NCBI RefSeq assembly: GCF_018205975.1
Contig: NZ_CP073577.1
Span: 558,001 to 622,000 of the forward strand
Length of the DNA: 64,000 nucleotides
Reading direction: 5' to 3'
Source of the DNA: Erythrobacter sp. JK5
GTDB lineage: Bacteria; Pseudomonadota; Alphaproteobacteria; Sphingomonadales; Sphingomonadaceae
Shown here: piece after piece, positions 41,330 to 54,545 of the stretch
How the letters are laid out: each line of letters starts with the position of its first letter
How positions within the stretch are numbered: the first letter of the stretch is position 1
Program-made: the position numbers and the translations under genes
The notes under the pieces: model-generated
What the model saw: the letters and a program-made list of their open reading frames with translations, nothing else
Told to the model about the DNA's origin: nothing
Databases searched by the model: none

Positions 41330-42400
41330 ATGCCATATTCTGGTGAAAGGTTAAGGATCGCCCGGCAGCGGCGAGGCCTTAGCGGGAAGCAGTTAGCTGA
41401 GAAGGCTGGCCTTACGCCAGTAACCATCTCAAAAGCTGAGAATGGACATCACGTAGAGGAAGCAACATTTGCTGCCTGCGCGGCGGCTCTTGATTATCCG
41501 ATTGAGTTCTTCTTGCTCGACGCACCACAGCAGATTCCTGCGGAGACTGTCAGCTTTCGCAGTCTCGCAAAGATGGGTGCTGCCGAGCGCGACGCAGCGC
41601 TGGCGGCTGGCACACTCGGGGTTGAGTTGTACGAGTGGGTTTCTGAAAGGTTTAATCTTCCGGCACCGGACTTGATTGACCTTAGTAAAGAGAGGGATCG
41701 ACCATACATCGCTGCCAGACTTCTTAGGCAGCATTGGGGATTAGGTGACAGGCCGATTGGCAATATGCTTGCTCTGCTCGAATCGAAGGGAGTTAGGGTT
41801 CTCTCGTTGGCCGAGAATACCAAGAATGTTGATGCATATTCCTTCTGGAAAGCCGAGCATCCTTATGTCTTCCTCAATCAAGAAAAAACGCCCGAGCGAT
41901 CAATATTTGATAGCGCACACGAATTGGGGCACCTCGTAATGCATCACCATGCAGGCGCGAAGTACAATCGCGACGCTGAATGTCAGGCGGACGCATTTGC
42001 GTCTGCATTTCTGATGCCCGAGGCGGACGTGATGAATGAGATTTGTGGAGTTTCAACGGCGTCACAAGTCATTCGGCACAAGTCTAGGTGGCGCGTGTCT
42101 GCGATGGCATTGGCCTATCGACTCCACAAGCTGAGTCTCATTTCTGAGTGGACCTATCGATCAATTTGCATTGAGCTTGGAAAACTTGGATATCGTAGCG
42201 CCGAGCCGACTGGAATTAAGCGCGAAACGTCAGTGGTTTGGGAGAAGGTTCTCTTAACTCTTTGGAATGAGCGGGTCACAAAAGCTGACATCGCGACAGA
42301 GCTCCGGATTCCGTATCATGAGCTTGAGGCGCTTATGTTTGAGTTGGCTGGTCCGAAATCGGCGAGCGGGAATAATGCTCGTTTAAGGCTAGTGCATTGA
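41330..42400 (+). CDS. XRE family regulator with ImmA/IrrE metallopeptidase domain
   Basis: This is a 356-aa protein. The N-terminal XRE HTH (residues about 6-61, SGKQLAEKAGLTPVTISKAENG) is followed by an ImmA/IrrE zinc peptidase with HELGH at 197-201 and the third ligand in AECQADAFASAFLMP. A C-terminal helical region of about 110 residues follows. Such proteins cleave their cognate repressor or partner on a stress signal, or act as antitoxins. The gene is AT-richer than its neighbours, suggesting transfer. The one-base gap to the upstream gene makes a tight pair. Confidence 0.88.
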   Translation: MPYSGERLRIARQRRGLSGKQLAEKAGLTPVTISKAENGHHVEEATFAACAAALDYPIEFFLLDAPQQIPAETVSFRSLAKMGAAERDAALAAGTLGVELYEWVSERFNLPAPDLIDLSKERDRPYIAARLLRQHWGLGDRPIGNMLALLESKGVRVLSLAENTKNVDAYSFWKAEHPYVFLNQEKTPERSIFDSAHELGHLVMHHHAGAKYNRDAECQADAFASAFLMPEADVMNEICGVSTASQVIRHKSRWRVSAMALAYRLHKLSLISEWTYRSICIELGKLGYRSAEPTGIKRETSVVWEKVLLTLWNERVTKADIATELRIPYHELEALMFELAGPKSASGNNARLRLVH

Positions 42401-42520
42401 AGGCACCCTTGACCCTTCCAAGGTTTCCCCCTAAGTGCCGCGCCATTCGAGGGCGTTGTGCGCCATTCGCTCGCCGCTCCCTCGCACAATAGAGCTGAAC
42501 ATTGCCGGTCCTGTCCTGCA

Positions 42521-42554
42521 GGCTTTGCTCGGAACGAGCGAGGCCTTTTCTATT
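42521..42554 (+). terminator. Rho-independent terminator after the XRE-ImmA cassette
   Basis: GGCTTTGCTCG pairs with CGAGCGAGGCC (11 bp, two G-U pairs) around a GAA loop, followed by TTTTCTATT. Confidence 0.8.
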
Positions 42555-42571
42555 GGGGCTTTTTGGTTTTG

Positions 42572-42601
42572 CTGGATCCCGGATCGGGGTCCGGGATGAC
42601 G
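42572..42601 (-). repeat. palindromic repeat, single copy
   Basis: On the minus strand it reads CGTCA, then stem TCCCGGA-ccccga-TCCGGGA, then TCCAG. Head and tail match the repeats flanking the GIY-YIG gene while the stem differs. Confidence 0.75.
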
Positions 42602-42696
42602 AAAGAGCTTAGCGAGGCAGCCGTCAAAGTAACCCGGTGGCCGAAGGGCCGGTTTGGGTGGAGTGTTTCAGCTTGGTGAACGCGCCGCGCGTGTGG

Positions 42697-42730
42697 CCTG
42701 TCATGCTTCGACAGGCTCAGCATGAGCGGC
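42697..42730. repeat. palindromic repeat of a different class
   Basis: TGTCATGCTTCGACAGG followed by CTCAGCATGAGCGG forms a CATGCT...AGCATG hairpin. This sequence type is widely dispersed in sphingomonads and related genomes. Confidence 0.6.
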
Positions 42731-42799
42731 ACTTGCCAAGCCTCACTCCTCACAGATCGTCCCGAGTTCCACCTTCATACGGTGAAGAGAAAGACTCAT

Positions 42800-43171
42800 A
42801 TGCCGACGATCAACCAGCTGGTCCGCAAGGGCCGCACTCCGCAGAAGGCCAAGTCCAAGGTCCCTGCGATGGAGCAGAACCCGCAAAAGCGCGGCGTCTG
42901 CACCCGCGTCTACACCACGACGCCGAAGAAGCCGAACTCCGCTCTGCGCAAGGTCGCCAAGGTGCGCCTGACCAACCAGCGCGAAGTCATCTCCTACATC
43001 CCGGGCGAAGGCCACAATTTGCAGGAGCACTCCGTCGTGCTGATCCGCGGCGGTCGTGTGCGCGACCTTCCGGGCGTGCGCTACCACGTGCTGCGCGGCG
43101 TGCTCGACACGCAGGGTGTGAAGGACCGCAAGCAGTCGCGCTCCAAATATGGTGCGAAGCGTCCGAAGTAA
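42800..43171 (+). CDS. rpsL: 30S ribosomal protein S12
   Basis: This 123-aa protein lies at the decoding centre. The conserved [20 protein letters not shown] retains Lys43, but the second streptomycin-related loop reads [11 protein letters not shown]. Position 88 is therefore Arg instead of the usual Lys, which in other bacteria gives streptomycin resistance. It is the first gene of the str operon. Confidence 0.98.
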   Translation: MPTINQLVRKGRTPQKAKSKVPAMEQNPQKRGVCTRVYTTTPKKPNSALRKVAKVRLTNQREVISYIPGEGHNLQEHSVVLIRGGRVRDLPGVRYHVLRGVLDTQGVKDRKQSRSKYGAKRPK

Positions 43172-43195
43172 GGAGAGGCATCCCGATCCCTTGTC

Positions 43196-43304
43196 CGTCA
43201 CCCCTGCGCAGGCAGGGGTCCAGATACGGGCAATTGCCGGGAGAGACTCAAGGTATCAGCGAGCCACGACCGTTATCTGGGTCCCCGCCTTCGCGGGGAT
43301 GACG
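43196..43304. repeat. inverted repeat pair (REPIN-like) between rpsL and rpsG
   Basis: The left copy (43196-43228) reads CGTCA, stem CCCCTGC-gcag-GCAGGGG, then TCCAGATA. The right copy (43271-43304) on the minus strand reads CGTCA, stem TCCCCGC-gaag-GCGGGGA, then CCCAGATAACG. Heads point outward, with 42 bp between them and no gene inside. Confidence 0.85.
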
Positions 43305-43347
43305 ATTTGAAGACGGTCGCTGCGCTCCCGACATTTGGAGAATAGAA

Positions 43348-43818
43348 ATGTCACGTCGTCGTCGTCCCGAAAAACGGGAAATCCTGCCTGATCCGAAGTT
43401 CGGAGATCAGGTGCTGTCGAAATTCATGAACAACCTGATGCTGGACGGCAAGAAGGCCGTTGCCGAGGGTATCGTCTACAGCGCGCTCGACACGGTCGAG
43501 GCCAAGGCCAAGGCCGATCCGGTGCAGCTGTTCCACGAAGCGCTGAACAATGTGAAGCCGCAGGTCGAGGTCCGCAGCCGCCGCGTCGGTGGGGCGACCT
43601 ACCAGGTGCCGGTCGAGGTCCGCCCCGAGCGTGCCCAGGCGCTGGCGATCCGCTGGCTGATCGGGGCCGCGCGCGGTCGTCCGGAAACCACCATGAGCGC
43701 GCGCCTTTCGGGCGAGCTGATGGATGCGGCCAACAATCGCGGCAACGCGGTGAAAAAGCGCGAGGACACGCACCGCATGGCGGACGCGAACCGCGCCTTC
43801 TCGCATTACCGCTGGTAG
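43348..43818 (+). CDS. rpsG: 30S ribosomal protein S7
   Basis: This 156-aa protein nucleates assembly of the 16S 3' domain. [18 protein letters not shown] and the [26 protein letters not shown] segment are canonical. GGAG lies seven bases before the ATG. It is separated from rpsL by an inverted repeat pair, unlike the tight spacing usual in str operons. Confidence 0.98.
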   Translation: MSRRRRPEKREILPDPKFGDQVLSKFMNNLMLDGKKAVAEGIVYSALDTVEAKAKADPVQLFHEALNNVKPQVEVRSRRVGGATYQVPVEVRPERAQALAIRWLIGAARGRPETTMSARLSGELMDAANNRGNAVKKREDTHRMADANRAFSHYRW

Positions 43819-43928
43819 GGATTGCGCACCGGTCGGAAGCTGCGTCTTCCGACCGTCGCAATCGTCACTATATGGAGGCCGACCCGCTTTGAGACGGCGG
43901 CCTCCGCAAGACGACTAAGGAAACTGTT

Positions 43929-46061
<2,133 letters not shown>

Positions 46062-46153
46062 GCGGGCAAGCAAGGGTAGGGGCGGCGCCGGATTCAGCGG
46101 GCCCGCCTTTTCTCCCGCTACGAAATCATCTCAGACAGAAGGTATTACGAGAA

Positions 46154-47344
<1,191 letters not shown>

Positions 47345-47375
47345 GCGCCCGCTCCGCCAGGAGCGCGTGACATTC

Positions 47376-47412
47376 GGGGCCCGGTTCTCGCATGAGAGCC
47401 GGGCCCCAATTT
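47376..47412 (+). terminator. terminator of the str operon
   Basis: GGGGCCCGGTTCTC pairs with GAGAGCCGGGCCCC (14 bp, one G-U) around GCAT, followed by AATTTA. It starts 31 bases after the tuf stop. Confidence 0.85.
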
Positions 47413-47486
47413 ATGTGAGGCCCGTTTCGCCGATTTCGCGGAGTGGGTCGAGCAAGGCGAGGCGCAAATTTCATGGGCGAATGGGG

Positions 47487-47515
47487 TTGCCAGAATCCCC
47501 GCCCGACCGTATAGG
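47487..47515 (+). promoter_or_regulatory. candidate promoter of the S10 operon
   Basis: TTGCCA and TATAGG are separated by 17 bp, close to the sigma-70 type consensus of alphaproteobacteria. Transcription would start near 47523. Confidence 0.6.
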
Positions 47516-47667
47516 CGCGCCTACCGCAGCGGGGATTCGTTTCCGTTGCAACGAAATTCATGGGGCCTCCCGTCCGGGAAACCGGGGAAACAGGGTGGGC
47601 CTTTTATTTTTGGGAAGTGTCTCATCCCGTGGGGCAGTTCCTTGGCTCTTTCGCATCGGTGTAGGTA

Positions 47668-47979
47668 ATGGAAGCTCAGAATATCCGTATTCGCCTCAAG
47701 GCGTTCGACCATCGCGTTCTCGACCAGGCCACTGGCGAGATCGCAGACACCGCGCGTCGTACGGGTGCTCTCATTCGGGGCCCCATTCCCATGCCGACGC
47801 GTATCGAGAAGTTCACCGTGAACCGCGGCCCGCACATCGACAAAAAGTCGCGCGAGCAGTTCGAGGTGCGCACCTACAAGCGGTTGCTCGATATCGTGCA
47901 GCCCAACGCCCAGACGGTCGACGCGCTGATGAAGCTCGATCTGGCTGCGGGTGTTAACGTGGAAATCAAGCTGGCCTAA
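47668..47979 (+). CDS. rpsJ: 30S ribosomal protein S10
   Basis: This 103-aa protein of the 30S head is also NusE, the NusB partner in antitermination. [20 protein letters not shown] and [29 protein letters not shown] are canonical. It is the first gene of the S10 operon; rplC follows after a 233-bp gap that contains another repeat. Confidence 0.98.
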   Translation: MEAQNIRIRLKAFDHRVLDQATGEIADTARRTGALIRGPIPMPTRIEKFTVNRGPHIDKKSREQFEVRTYKRLLDIVQPNAQTVDALMKLDLAAGVNVEIKLA

Positions 47980-47995
47980 GCCGGTTTGTCTTTTG

Positions 47996-48014
47996 CCCCG
48001 GACTTGATCCGGGG
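47996..48014. repeat. palindromic repeat between rpsJ and rplC
   Basis: CCCCGGA-cttga-TCCGGGG is the stem class also seen at 11911-11937. A diverged second copy may lie near 48062-48090 (GCCGGATTGATCCGGGC). Confidence 0.65.
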
Positions 48015-48212
48015 TCGCCTGACAGGCGCGGTCCCCAGCGGACCGAAGACATAGAGATACCGCCGGATTGATCCGGGCTGCGTCTCCCGTCTCGCTCAAC
48101 CGGCCCGATGGCCGCGCGAGCATTCAGCCCGGACGGGGCGATGCATGACATTGATGGGCTGGCAAGCACGCGGGGATGGTCCCTGTGTGCCTCTGTGTAG
48201 GAGTTCAAGACG

Positions 48213-49076
48213 ATGCGCACTGGCGTGATCGCAAAGAAGGTTGGGATGACCCGCCTCTTCCAGGAGGACGGACGGCACGTGCCGGTTACCGTTCTCGCGC
48301 TGGAGGATTGTCAGGTCGTCTCGCACCGCACCGCCGACACCGATGGCTATTTTGCCGTCCAGCTCGGCGCGGGCGAAGCGAAACAGAAGAACGTTGCGAA
48401 GCCGCAGCGCGAGCATTTCGGCAAGGCCGGCGTCGGCCTTAAGAAGCGCGTAGCGGAGTTCCGCGTCGAAAACGAAGAGGGCCTGCCGCCCGTCGGTGCG
48501 ATGATCAGCGCCGATCACTTCGTCGCCGGCCAGAAGGTCGACATCACCGGGCATACCCAGGGTAAGGGCTTTGCCGGTGCGATGAAGCGCTGGGGTTTCG
48601 GCGGTCTGCGCGCGACGCACGGCGTTTCGCTCTCGCACCGTTCGCATGGTTCGACCGGTAACCGTCAGGATCCGGGCCGCGTGTTCAAGGGCAAGAAGAT
48701 GGCCGGTCACATGGGTGATCGCCAGCGTACGCAGCAGAACCTCGAGGTGGTCCGTACCGACGCCGATCGTGGCCTCATCTTCGTCAAGGGCTCGGTCCCC
48801 GGTTCGAAGAATGGCTGGCTGCTGGTGCGCGACGCGGTGAAGTTGGCTGCGGCCGACGACCTGCCGTTCCCGGCGGCGATCCTCGACACCTCCGCTCCCA
48901 CGGCCGAAGCGGCCGCGCCCGAGCAGGAAGCGCCGCAGAACGACGCCGCTCCCGAACAGGACGCTCCGGAAAAGGATGTCGCAACCGACGTCCCGAACCA
49001 GGGCGAAGAAGCTGCCGCCGACACCGGCGCGCCCGCCGACGACGCTTCGGCGGCTGACGAAAAGAAGGAAGACTGA
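48213..49076 (+). CDS. rplC: 50S ribosomal protein L3 with acidic C-terminal tail
   Basis: The conserved L3 core (residues 1 to about 228) includes the peptidyl-transferase loop region [25 protein letters not shown]. It is followed by an Ala/Glu/Asp/Pro-rich tail of about 60 residues ([19 protein letters not shown]...DEKKED) absent from E. coli L3. The tail is low complexity and acidic. rplD follows after 3 bp. Confidence 0.97.
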   Translation: MRTGVIAKKVGMTRLFQEDGRHVPVTVLALEDCQVVSHRTADTDGYFAVQLGAGEAKQKNVAKPQREHFGKAGVGLKKRVAEFRVENEEGLPPVGAMISADHFVAGQKVDITGHTQGKGFAGAMKRWGFGGLRATHGVSLSHRSHGSTGNRQDPGRVFKGKKMAGHMGDRQRTQQNLEVVRTDADRGLIFVKGSVPGSKNGWLLVRDAVKLAAADDLPFPAAILDTSAPTAEAAAPEQEAPQNDAAPEQDAPEKDVATDVPNQGEEAAADTGAPADDASAADEKKED

Positions 49077-49079
49077 GCC

Positions 49080-49703
49080 ATGAAGGTGAAGGTCCAGAAA
49101 ATCGACGGGAAGGCGTCGGGCGATATCGAACTGTCGGATGACGTGTTCGGCATCGAGCCGCGCGCCGACATCCTGCACCGCGTGGTGACGTGGCAGCTCG
49201 AGAACCGCCGCGGCACCGCCCGCCCGACGCGCGAGCGCTCGGACGTCAACCGCACCGGCAAGAAGTTCGGCAAGCAGAAGGGCTCGGGCGGCGCCCGTCA
49301 CGGTGCCCGTTCCGCGCCGATCTTCATCGGTGGTGGTAAGGCCCACGGTGCCCGCAAGCGCGAGTTCGAGCAGTCGCTCAACAAGAAGATCCGCGCCCTC
49401 GGCCTCAAGATGGCGCTTTCGAGCAAGGCCAAGGACGGCCTGATCGTGGTCGACAGCCTGTCGCTCAAGGACGCCAAGACCAAGGTGCTCAAGGGCCAGC
49501 TCGACAAGGCCGGCTTCAGCGGCAAGGTGCTGGTGATCGACGGCGAAAGCGTGGACGCGGGCTTCAAGAAGGCCGCCGGCAACCTCCCGGGGATCAACGT
49601 GCTCCCGGCGATGGGCGCCAACGTCTACGACATTCTCAACCACGACACGCTGGTCCTGACCAAGGATGCGGTCGAAAAGCTGGAGGCGCGCTTCAATGGC
49701 TAA
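49080..49703 (+). CDS. rplD: 50S ribosomal protein L4
   Basis: This 207-aa protein has a long loop lining the exit-tunnel constriction ([26 protein letters not shown]). In enterobacteria it also represses its own operon. The last codons overlap rplW by eight bases. Confidence 0.97.
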   Translation: MKVKVQKIDGKASGDIELSDDVFGIEPRADILHRVVTWQLENRRGTARPTRERSDVNRTGKKFGKQKGSGGARHGARSAPIFIGGGKAHGARKREFEQSLNKKIRALGLKMALSSKAKDGLIVVDSLSLKDAKTKVLKGQLDKAGFSGKVLVIDGESVDAGFKKAAGNLPGINVLPAMGANVYDILNHDTLVLTKDAVEKLEARFNG

Positions 49704-50016
49704 GAAAAGCGAAATCGATGCGCGTCATTACGACGTGATCCTGGCCCCGCACATCACCGAGAAGTCGACCATGGCTTCCGAGCACAATGCGGTGGTCTTC
49801 AAGGTGGCGGGCGATGCAACCAAGCCGCAGATCAAGGAAGCTGTCGAAGCGATCTACGCTGCGCAGAAAGCCAAGGTCGTCGCGGTGAACACGATCGTCA
49901 CCAAGGGCAAGACGAAGCGCTGGCGGGGCAAGCCCTACAAGCGTTCGGACGTCAAGAAGGCGATCGTCACGCTCGCAGAGGGCACGATGATCGACATCAC
50001 TGAGGGTGTGAACTGA
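49696..50016 (+). CDS. rplW: 50S ribosomal protein L23
   Basis: This 106-aa protein lies at the tunnel exit and docks trigger factor and [36 protein letters not shown] is the family core. ATG at 49696 lies inside rplD; the stop shares a base with the rplB start. Confidence 0.97.
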   Translation: MAKKSEIDARHYDVILAPHITEKSTMASEHNAVVFKVAGDATKPQIKEAVEAIYAAQKAKVVAVNTIVTKGKTKRWRGKPYKRSDVKKAIVTLAEGTMIDITEGVN

Positions 50017-50852
50017 TGGCACTCAAGAACTACAAACCGACCAGCCCCGCTCGCCGCGGCCTGATCCTCGTCGACAAGTCGGGCCTGCACAAGGGCGGCC
50101 CGGTGAAGTCGCTGACGGAAGGCAAGCGCAAGACCGGTGGCCGGAACAACAAGGGCCATGTCACCTCGCGCGGCATGGGCGGCGGTCACAAGCAGAAATA
50201 CCGCTTCATCGATTTCAAGCGGCGCAAGTGGGATGTCCCCGCAACCGTCGAGCGGATCGAATACGACCCCAACCGCACCGCGTTCATCGCGCTCCTCAAG
50301 TACGAGGACGGCGAGCTCGCCTACATCATCTGCCCGCAGCGTCTCGCTGTTGGTGACACGGTGGTCGCCGGCGAAAAGACCGACACCAAGCCGGGCAACG
50401 CGATGCTGCTGGGCCAGATGCCGGTCGGCACGATCTGCCACAATGTCGAGATGAAGCCGGGCAAGGGCGGCCAGATCGCCCGTTCGGCAGGCGCCTATGT
50501 CCAGCTCGTCGGTCGCGACCGCGGGATGGTTATCGTGCGGCTCAACTCGGGCGAGCAGCGTTACCTGCGCGCCGATTGCATGGGCACGGTCGGTGCGGTG
50601 TCGAACCCCGACAACCAGAACCAGAACCTGGGCAAGGCTGGTCGTCGCCGGTGGATGGGGCGCAAGCCGCTGACCCGCGGTGTCGCCAAGAACCCGGTCG
50701 ATCACCCGCACGGCGGTGGTGAAGGCCGCACCAGCGGTGGCCGTCACCCGGTGACCCCGTGGGGCAAGCCGACCAAGGGCGCCCGTACCCGCAAGAACAA
50801 GCAGACGGACAAGATGATCATCCGTTCGCGTCACGCGAAGAAGAAGAGGTAA
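50016..50852 (+). CDS. rplB: 50S ribosomal protein L2
   Basis: This 278-aa protein is needed for peptidyl transferase assembly. The conserved histidine loop [17 protein letters not shown] is intact and the C-terminus is basic. It starts on the last base of rplW and is followed by rpsS after 6 bp. Confidence 0.98.
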   Translation: MALKNYKPTSPARRGLILVDKSGLHKGGPVKSLTEGKRKTGGRNNKGHVTSRGMGGGHKQKYRFIDFKRRKWDVPATVERIEYDPNRTAFIALLKYEDGELAYIICPQRLAVGDTVVAGEKTDTKPGNAMLLGQMPVGTICHNVEMKPGKGGQIARSAGAYVQLVGRDRGMVIVRLNSGEQRYLRADCMGTVGAVSNPDNQNQNLGKAGRRRWMGRKPLTRGVAKNPVDHPHGGGEGRTSGGRHPVTPWGKPTKGARTRKNKQTDKMIIRSRHAKKKR

Positions 50853-50858
50853 TAGACG

Positions 50859-51134
50859 ATGGCACGTTCCGTCTGGAAAGGTCCGTTTGTCGAGCTCAGC
50901 CTGCTCAAGAAGGCGGAGACCGCGCAGGAATCGGGTGGCAACAAGCCGATCAAGACCTGGTCGCGCCGCTCCACCATCCTGCCGCAGTTCGTCGGGCTGA
51001 CCTTCAATGTCTACAACGGACAGAAGTTCATTCCCGTTTCGGTTTCGGAAGAAATGGTCGGTCACAAGCTCGGCGAGTTCGCGCCCACGCGCAACTTCCC
51101 CGGTCACGCTTCCGACAAGAAGGGCAAGCGCTAA
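50859..51134 (+). CDS. rpsS: 30S ribosomal protein S19
   Basis: This 91-aa protein forms a head complex with S13. [31 protein letters not shown] and [11 protein letters not shown] are canonical. The stop overlaps the rplV start (TAATG). Confidence 0.98.
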   Translation: MARSVWKGPFVELSLLKKAETAQESGGNKPIKTWSRRSTILPQFVGLTFNVYNGQKFIPVSVSEEMVGHKLGEFAPTRNFPGHASDKKGKR

Positions 51135-51511
51135 TGGGCAAGGCAAAGGCACCCCGCCGCGTTGCGGACAACGAGGCGTTGGCCGTCGGCACCACCATTC
51201 GTGGGTCGGCGCAGAAGCTCAACCTCGTTGCCGAACTGATCCGCGGCAAGAAGGCCGAAGAGGCCATGAACATCCTCTCCTTCTCCAAGAAGGCGATGGC
51301 GAAAGACGCCAGCAAGGTGCTCGCCTCGGCGATCGCCAACGCGGAAAACAATCACAACCTGGACGTCGACGCACTGATCGTTGCGGAAGCTTCGGTCGGC
51401 AAGTCGATCACCATGAAGCGGTTCCACACGCGCGGTCGCGGCAAGTCGACCCGGATCCTCAAGCCGTTCAGCCGGCTGCGGATCGTGGTTCGCGAACACG
51501 AGGAAGCGTAA
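51134..51511 (+). CDS. rplV: 50S ribosomal protein L22
   Basis: This 125-aa protein has a beta hairpin reaching into the exit tunnel ([25 protein letters not shown]). The start overlaps the rpsS stop by one base; rpsC begins one base after its stop. Confidence 0.97.
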   Translation: MGKAKAPRRVADNEALAVGTTIRGSAQKLNLVAELIRGKKAEEAMNILSFSKKAMAKDASKVLASAIANAENNHNLDVDALIVAEASVGKSITMKRFHTRGRGKSTRILKPFSRLRIVVREHEEA

Positions 51512-51512
51512 G

Positions 51513-52208
51513 ATGGGCCAGAAGAGCAATCCGATCGGTCTGCGCCTGCAGATCAACCGCACCTGGGACAGCCGGTGGTACGCCGAGGGGCGCGACTATG
51601 CCGCGCTGCTCGCCGAGGACATCAAGATCCGCAAGTATATCGTCGAGAACCTGCCGCAGGCGGCGATCTCGAAGGTGGTGATCGAGCGTCCGGCCAAGCT
51701 GTGCCGCATTTCGATCTATGCCGCTCGACCCGGCGTGATCATCGGCAAGAAGGGCGCGGATATCGAAAAGCTGCGCACCAAGCTTTCGTCGATGACCGAC
51801 AGCGAAGTGAAGCTGAACATCGTCGAGATCCGCAAGCCGGAAATCGACGCGAAGCTCGTCGCCCAGGGCGTCGCCGACCAGCTGGTTCGCCGTGTCGCGT
51901 TCCGCCGGGCGATGAAGCGTGCGGTGCAGTCTGCGCTGCGTCTGGGTGCCGAAGGCATCAAGATCGTCTGCGGTGGTCGTCTCGGCGGGGCGGAAATCGC
52001 CCGCGTCGAATGGTACCGCGAAGGCCGTGTGCCGCTGCACACGCTGCGCGCGAATATCGATTATGCCGAAACCGAGGCGCTGACCGCCTACGGGATCATC
52101 GGCATCAAGGTGTGGATTTTCAAAGGCGAGATTCTTGCGCACGATCCGACCGCGCAGGACCGCCTGATGATGGAAGCGCAGACGTCCGGCGTCCGCCCGG
52201 CACGTTGA
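51513..52208 (+). CDS. rpsC: 30S ribosomal protein S3
   Basis: This 231-aa protein at the mRNA entry has a KH domain with the GKKG loop ([17 protein letters not shown]) and a C-terminal domain with [18 protein letters not shown]. It contributes to mRNA unwinding by the ribosome. Confidence 0.98.
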   Translation: MGQKSNPIGLRLQINRTWDSRWYAEGRDYAALLAEDIKIRKYIVENLPQAAISKVVIERPAKLCRISIYAARPGVIIGKKGADIEKLRTKLSSMTDSEVKLNIVEIRKPEIDAKLVAQGVADQLVRRVAFRRAMKRAVQSALRLGAEGIKIVCGGRLGGAEIARVEWYREGRVPLHTLRANIDYAETEALTAYGIIGIKVWIFKGEILAHDPTAQDRLMMEAQTSGVRPAR

Positions 52209-52218
52209 GGTAAGAACA

Positions 52219-52653
52219 ATGCTGCAACCGAAAAAAACCAAGTATCGCAAGGCCTTCAAGGGCCGGATCAAGGGCGAGGCGAAGGGCGGCACCACGCTGA
52301 ACTTCGGGGCCTACGGTCTCAAGGCGCTCGAGCCGGAACGCATCACCGCGCGCCAGATCGAAGCCGCGCGTCGTGCGATCACCCGCGCGATGAAGCGTCA
52401 GGGTCGCCTGTGGATCCGCGTCTTCCCCGACGTGCCGGTATCCAAGAAGCCTGCCGAAGTGCGTCAGGGTAAGGGTAAGGGCTCGGTCGAATACTGGGCT
52501 GCTCGCGTGAAGCCGGGCCGCATCCTGTTCGAACTCGACGGTGTTCCCGGCCCGCTGGCCGCGCTCGCCTTCGAACGCGCGGCGATGAAGCTGCCGATCA
52601 AGACCAAGGTCGTGGCCCGCATGGGCGACACCTCGCACCTGGGAGGCAACTGA
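52219..52653 (+). CDS. rplP: 50S ribosomal protein L16
   Basis: This 144-aa protein lies near the A site. [32 protein letters not shown] and [24 protein letters not shown] are canonical. The stop shares a base with the rpmC start (TGATG). Confidence 0.98.
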   Translation: MLQPKKTKYRKAFKGRIKGEAKGGTTLNFGAYGLKALEPERITARQIEAARRAITRAMKRQGRLWIRVFPDVPVSKKPAEVRQGKGKGSVEYWAARVKPGRILFELDGVPGPLAALAFERAAMKLPIKTKVVARMGDTSHLGGN

Positions 52654-52877
52654 TGGCAAAGGATTCAGGACGTTTCGAGGATCTTCGCACGAAGACCGAC
52701 GACCAGCTGACCGCCGAGCTCACCGAGCTCAAGCGCGAACAGTTCAACCTGCGCTTCCAGGCTGCGACCAACCAGCTCGAAAAGCCTTCGCGGATCCGCG
52801 AAGTGCGGCGCACGATTGCGCAGATCAAGACGCTGCAGAACGAGCGCGCGGCCGCTGCCGCGACCGCAAAGGCGTAA
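52653..52877 (+). CDS. rpmC: 50S ribosomal protein L29
   Basis: This 74-aa helical hairpin protein near the tunnel exit contains [38 protein letters not shown], with an Ala-rich tail. It is translationally coupled to rplP. Confidence 0.96.
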   Translation: MAKDSGRFEDLRTKTDDQLTAELTELKREQFNLRFQAATNQLEKPSRIREVRRTIAQIKTLQNERAAAAATAKA

Positions 52878-52887
52878 GGAGTAGACA

Positions 52888-53178
52888 ATGCCGAAACGTA
52901 TCCTCGTCGGGACTGTCACCTCCGACAAGACCGACAAGACCGTGACCGTACTGGTCGAACGCAAGGTGAAGCACCCGCTCTACGGGAAGATCATCCGGCG
53001 TTCGAAGAAGTACCACGCTCACGACGAACAGAACGAATATACGCTGGGCGACGTCGTCCGCATCGAGGAGACCAAGCCGATCTCCAAGACCAAGACCTGG
53101 ATCGTCAAGGACCGGGTCGTTGCGGGCGGAACCCAGGCGATCGAAGCCGATCTCGATGTCGAGGCGGCAGGTAACTGA
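52888..53178 (+). CDS. rpsQ: 30S ribosomal protein S17
   Basis: This 96-aa OB-fold protein contains [45 protein letters not shown]. The C-terminus is about ten residues longer than in E. coli. A 71-bp gap follows before rplN. Confidence 0.97.
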   Translation: MPKRILVGTVTSDKTDKTVTVLVERKVKHPLYGKIIRRSKKYHAHDEQNEYTLGDVVRIEETKPISKTKTWIVKDRVVAGGTQAIEADLDVEAAGN

Positions 53179-53249
53179 ACTGACGTAGGAACTGCCGGGC
53201 CCCGGTCGATTTCGGGTGTCTCGGCAAGCCAAGAGAAGGAAACGGATCA

Positions 53250-53618
53250 ATGATCCAGATGCAATCCAATCTCGACGTCGCGGACAACAGCGGCGCCAAG
53301 CGCGTCCAGTGCATCAAGGTGCTGGGCGGCTCGAAGCGCCGGTTTGCCTCCGTCGGCGACGTGATCGTGGTTTCCGTGAAGGAAGCCCAGCCGCGTGCCA
53401 AGGTGAAGAAGGGCGACGTTCATCGCGCCGTGATCGTGCGCACCAAGAAGGACGTTCGCCGTCCCGATGGCAGCGTGATCCGCTTCGACAGCAACGCGGC
53501 CGTGCTCGTGAACAAGAGCGAGGAGCCGATCGGCACCCGCATCTTCGGCCCGGTGGTGCGCGAACTGCGCGGCCGCGGGTTCATGAAGATCATCTCGCTC
53601 GCGCCGGAGGTGCTCTAA
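53250..53618 (+). CDS. rplN: 50S ribosomal protein L14
   Basis: This 122-aa protein forms an intersubunit bridge. [27 protein letters not shown] and [11 protein letters not shown] are canonical. AAGGAAAC precedes the ATG; rplX begins one base after the stop. Confidence 0.98.
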   Translation: MIQMQSNLDVADNSGAKRVQCIKVLGGSKRRFASVGDVIVVSVKEAQPRAKVKKGDVHRAVIVRTKKDVRRPDGSVIRFDSNAAVLVNKSEEPIGTRIFGPVVRELRGRGFMKIISLAPEVL

Positions 53619-53619
53619 G

Positions 53620-53940
53620 ATGGCATCCGCTAAGATCAAGAAGGGCGACAGCGTCGTCGTGCTTTCGGGCAAGGACAAGGGCCGCACCGGCACCGTCCAG
53701 CAGGTCATGCCGAAGGATGGCAAGATCGTCGTCGAAGGCATCAACGTAATCGCCCGTCACCGCAAGCCGAGCCAGACCAACCCGCAGGGCGGCATCGACC
53801 GGTATCCGGCCCCGATGCACCTGTCGAAAGTCGCGCTCGCCGATCCCAAGGATGGCAAGCCCACCCGCGTCCGTTTCGAAGAGAAGGACGGCAAGAAGGT
53901 GCGCGTTGCCGTGAAGAGTGGGGAGACCATCGATGGCTGA
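53620..53940 (+). CDS. rplX: 50S ribosomal protein L24
   Basis: This 106-aa KOW-domain protein is an assembly initiator. [22 protein letters not shown] is the KOW motif and [17 protein letters not shown] is conserved. The stop overlaps the rplE start by eight bases. Confidence 0.97.
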   Translation: MASAKIKKGDSVVVLSGKDKGRTGTVQQVMPKDGKIVVEGINVIARHRKPSQTNPQGGIDRYPAPMHLSKVALADPKDGKPTRVRFEEKDGKKVRVAVKSGETIDG

Positions 53941-54517
53941 TTACACTCCGCGCCTGAAGTCCCGCTACGAGGACCAGATCGTCAAGGCGATGACCGAGAA
54001 GTTCGGTTACAAGAATCGTCTCGAAGTGCCCCGGCTCGCAAAGATCACGCTCAACATGGGCGTGGGCGAGGCGAGCCAGGACAAGAAGAAGGTGCAGACC
54101 GCCGCCGAGGAAATGGCGCTGATCGCAGGTCAGAAGCCGGTCATCACCAAGGCCAAGAAGTCGATCGCCCAGTTCAAGCTGCGCGAAGGCATGCCGATCG
54201 GCTGCAAGGTCACCCTGCGCCGCGACCGGATGTACGAATTCATGGACCGTCTGGTGACGATCGCCATGCCGCGCATCCGCGACTTTCGCGGGCTCAACGC
54301 CAAATCGTTCGACGGTCGCGGCAACTACGCGATGGGTCTCAAGGAACAGATCGTGTTCCCCGAGATCAGCTACGACAAGATCGAGAAAGTGCGGGGGATG
54401 GACATCATCGTGACCACCACCGCGAAGACCGACGAGGAGGCGCGCGAATTGCTGCGTCTGTTCGGCTTCCCGTTCCAGGGTGAAGCCGCCGCGTCCGACC
54501 AGAAAGAAGCGGCCTGA
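53933..54517 (+). CDS. rplE: 50S ribosomal protein L5
   Basis: This 194-aa 5S rRNA-binding protein contains [43 protein letters not shown] and [21 protein letters not shown]. Its C-terminus is about 12 residues longer than in E. coli ([12 protein letters not shown]). Confidence 0.97.
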   Translation: MADYTPRLKSRYEDQIVKAMTEKFGYKNRLEVPRLAKITLNMGVGEASQDKKKVQTAAEEMALIAGQKPVITKAKKSIAQFKLREGMPIGCKVTLRRDRMYEFMDRLVTIAMPRIRDFRGLNAKSFDGRGNYAMGLKEQIVFPEISYDKIEKVRGMDIIVTTTAKTDEEARELLRLFGFPFQGEAAASDQKEAA

Positions 54518-54545
54518 GGCCGGTAAGGAAGAGAGCTTAAGTCCA

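Larger units (their letters stand above)
42401..42799. other. 399-bp intergenic region upstream of the str operon
   Basis: It contains a terminator for the ImmA cassette, two different palindromic repeats (42572-42601 and 42697-42730), and the promoter of rpsL-rpsG-fusA-tuf, which is not evident by eye. The repeats mark the boundary between accessory DNA and the ribosomal cluster. Confidence 0.5.
47345..47667. other. 323-bp gap between str and S10 operons
   Basis: It holds the tuf terminator (47376-47412), the probable S10-operon promoter (47487-47515) and a leader of roughly 145 nt before rpsJ. No gene is visible. Confidence 0.6.

Noticed and set aside
33001..42400. A single integrated genomic island
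   Set aside because: Only parts (34380-35576 and 40640-42400) are clearly lower in GC, and no integrase or flanking direct repeat was found, so I describe separate accessory units.
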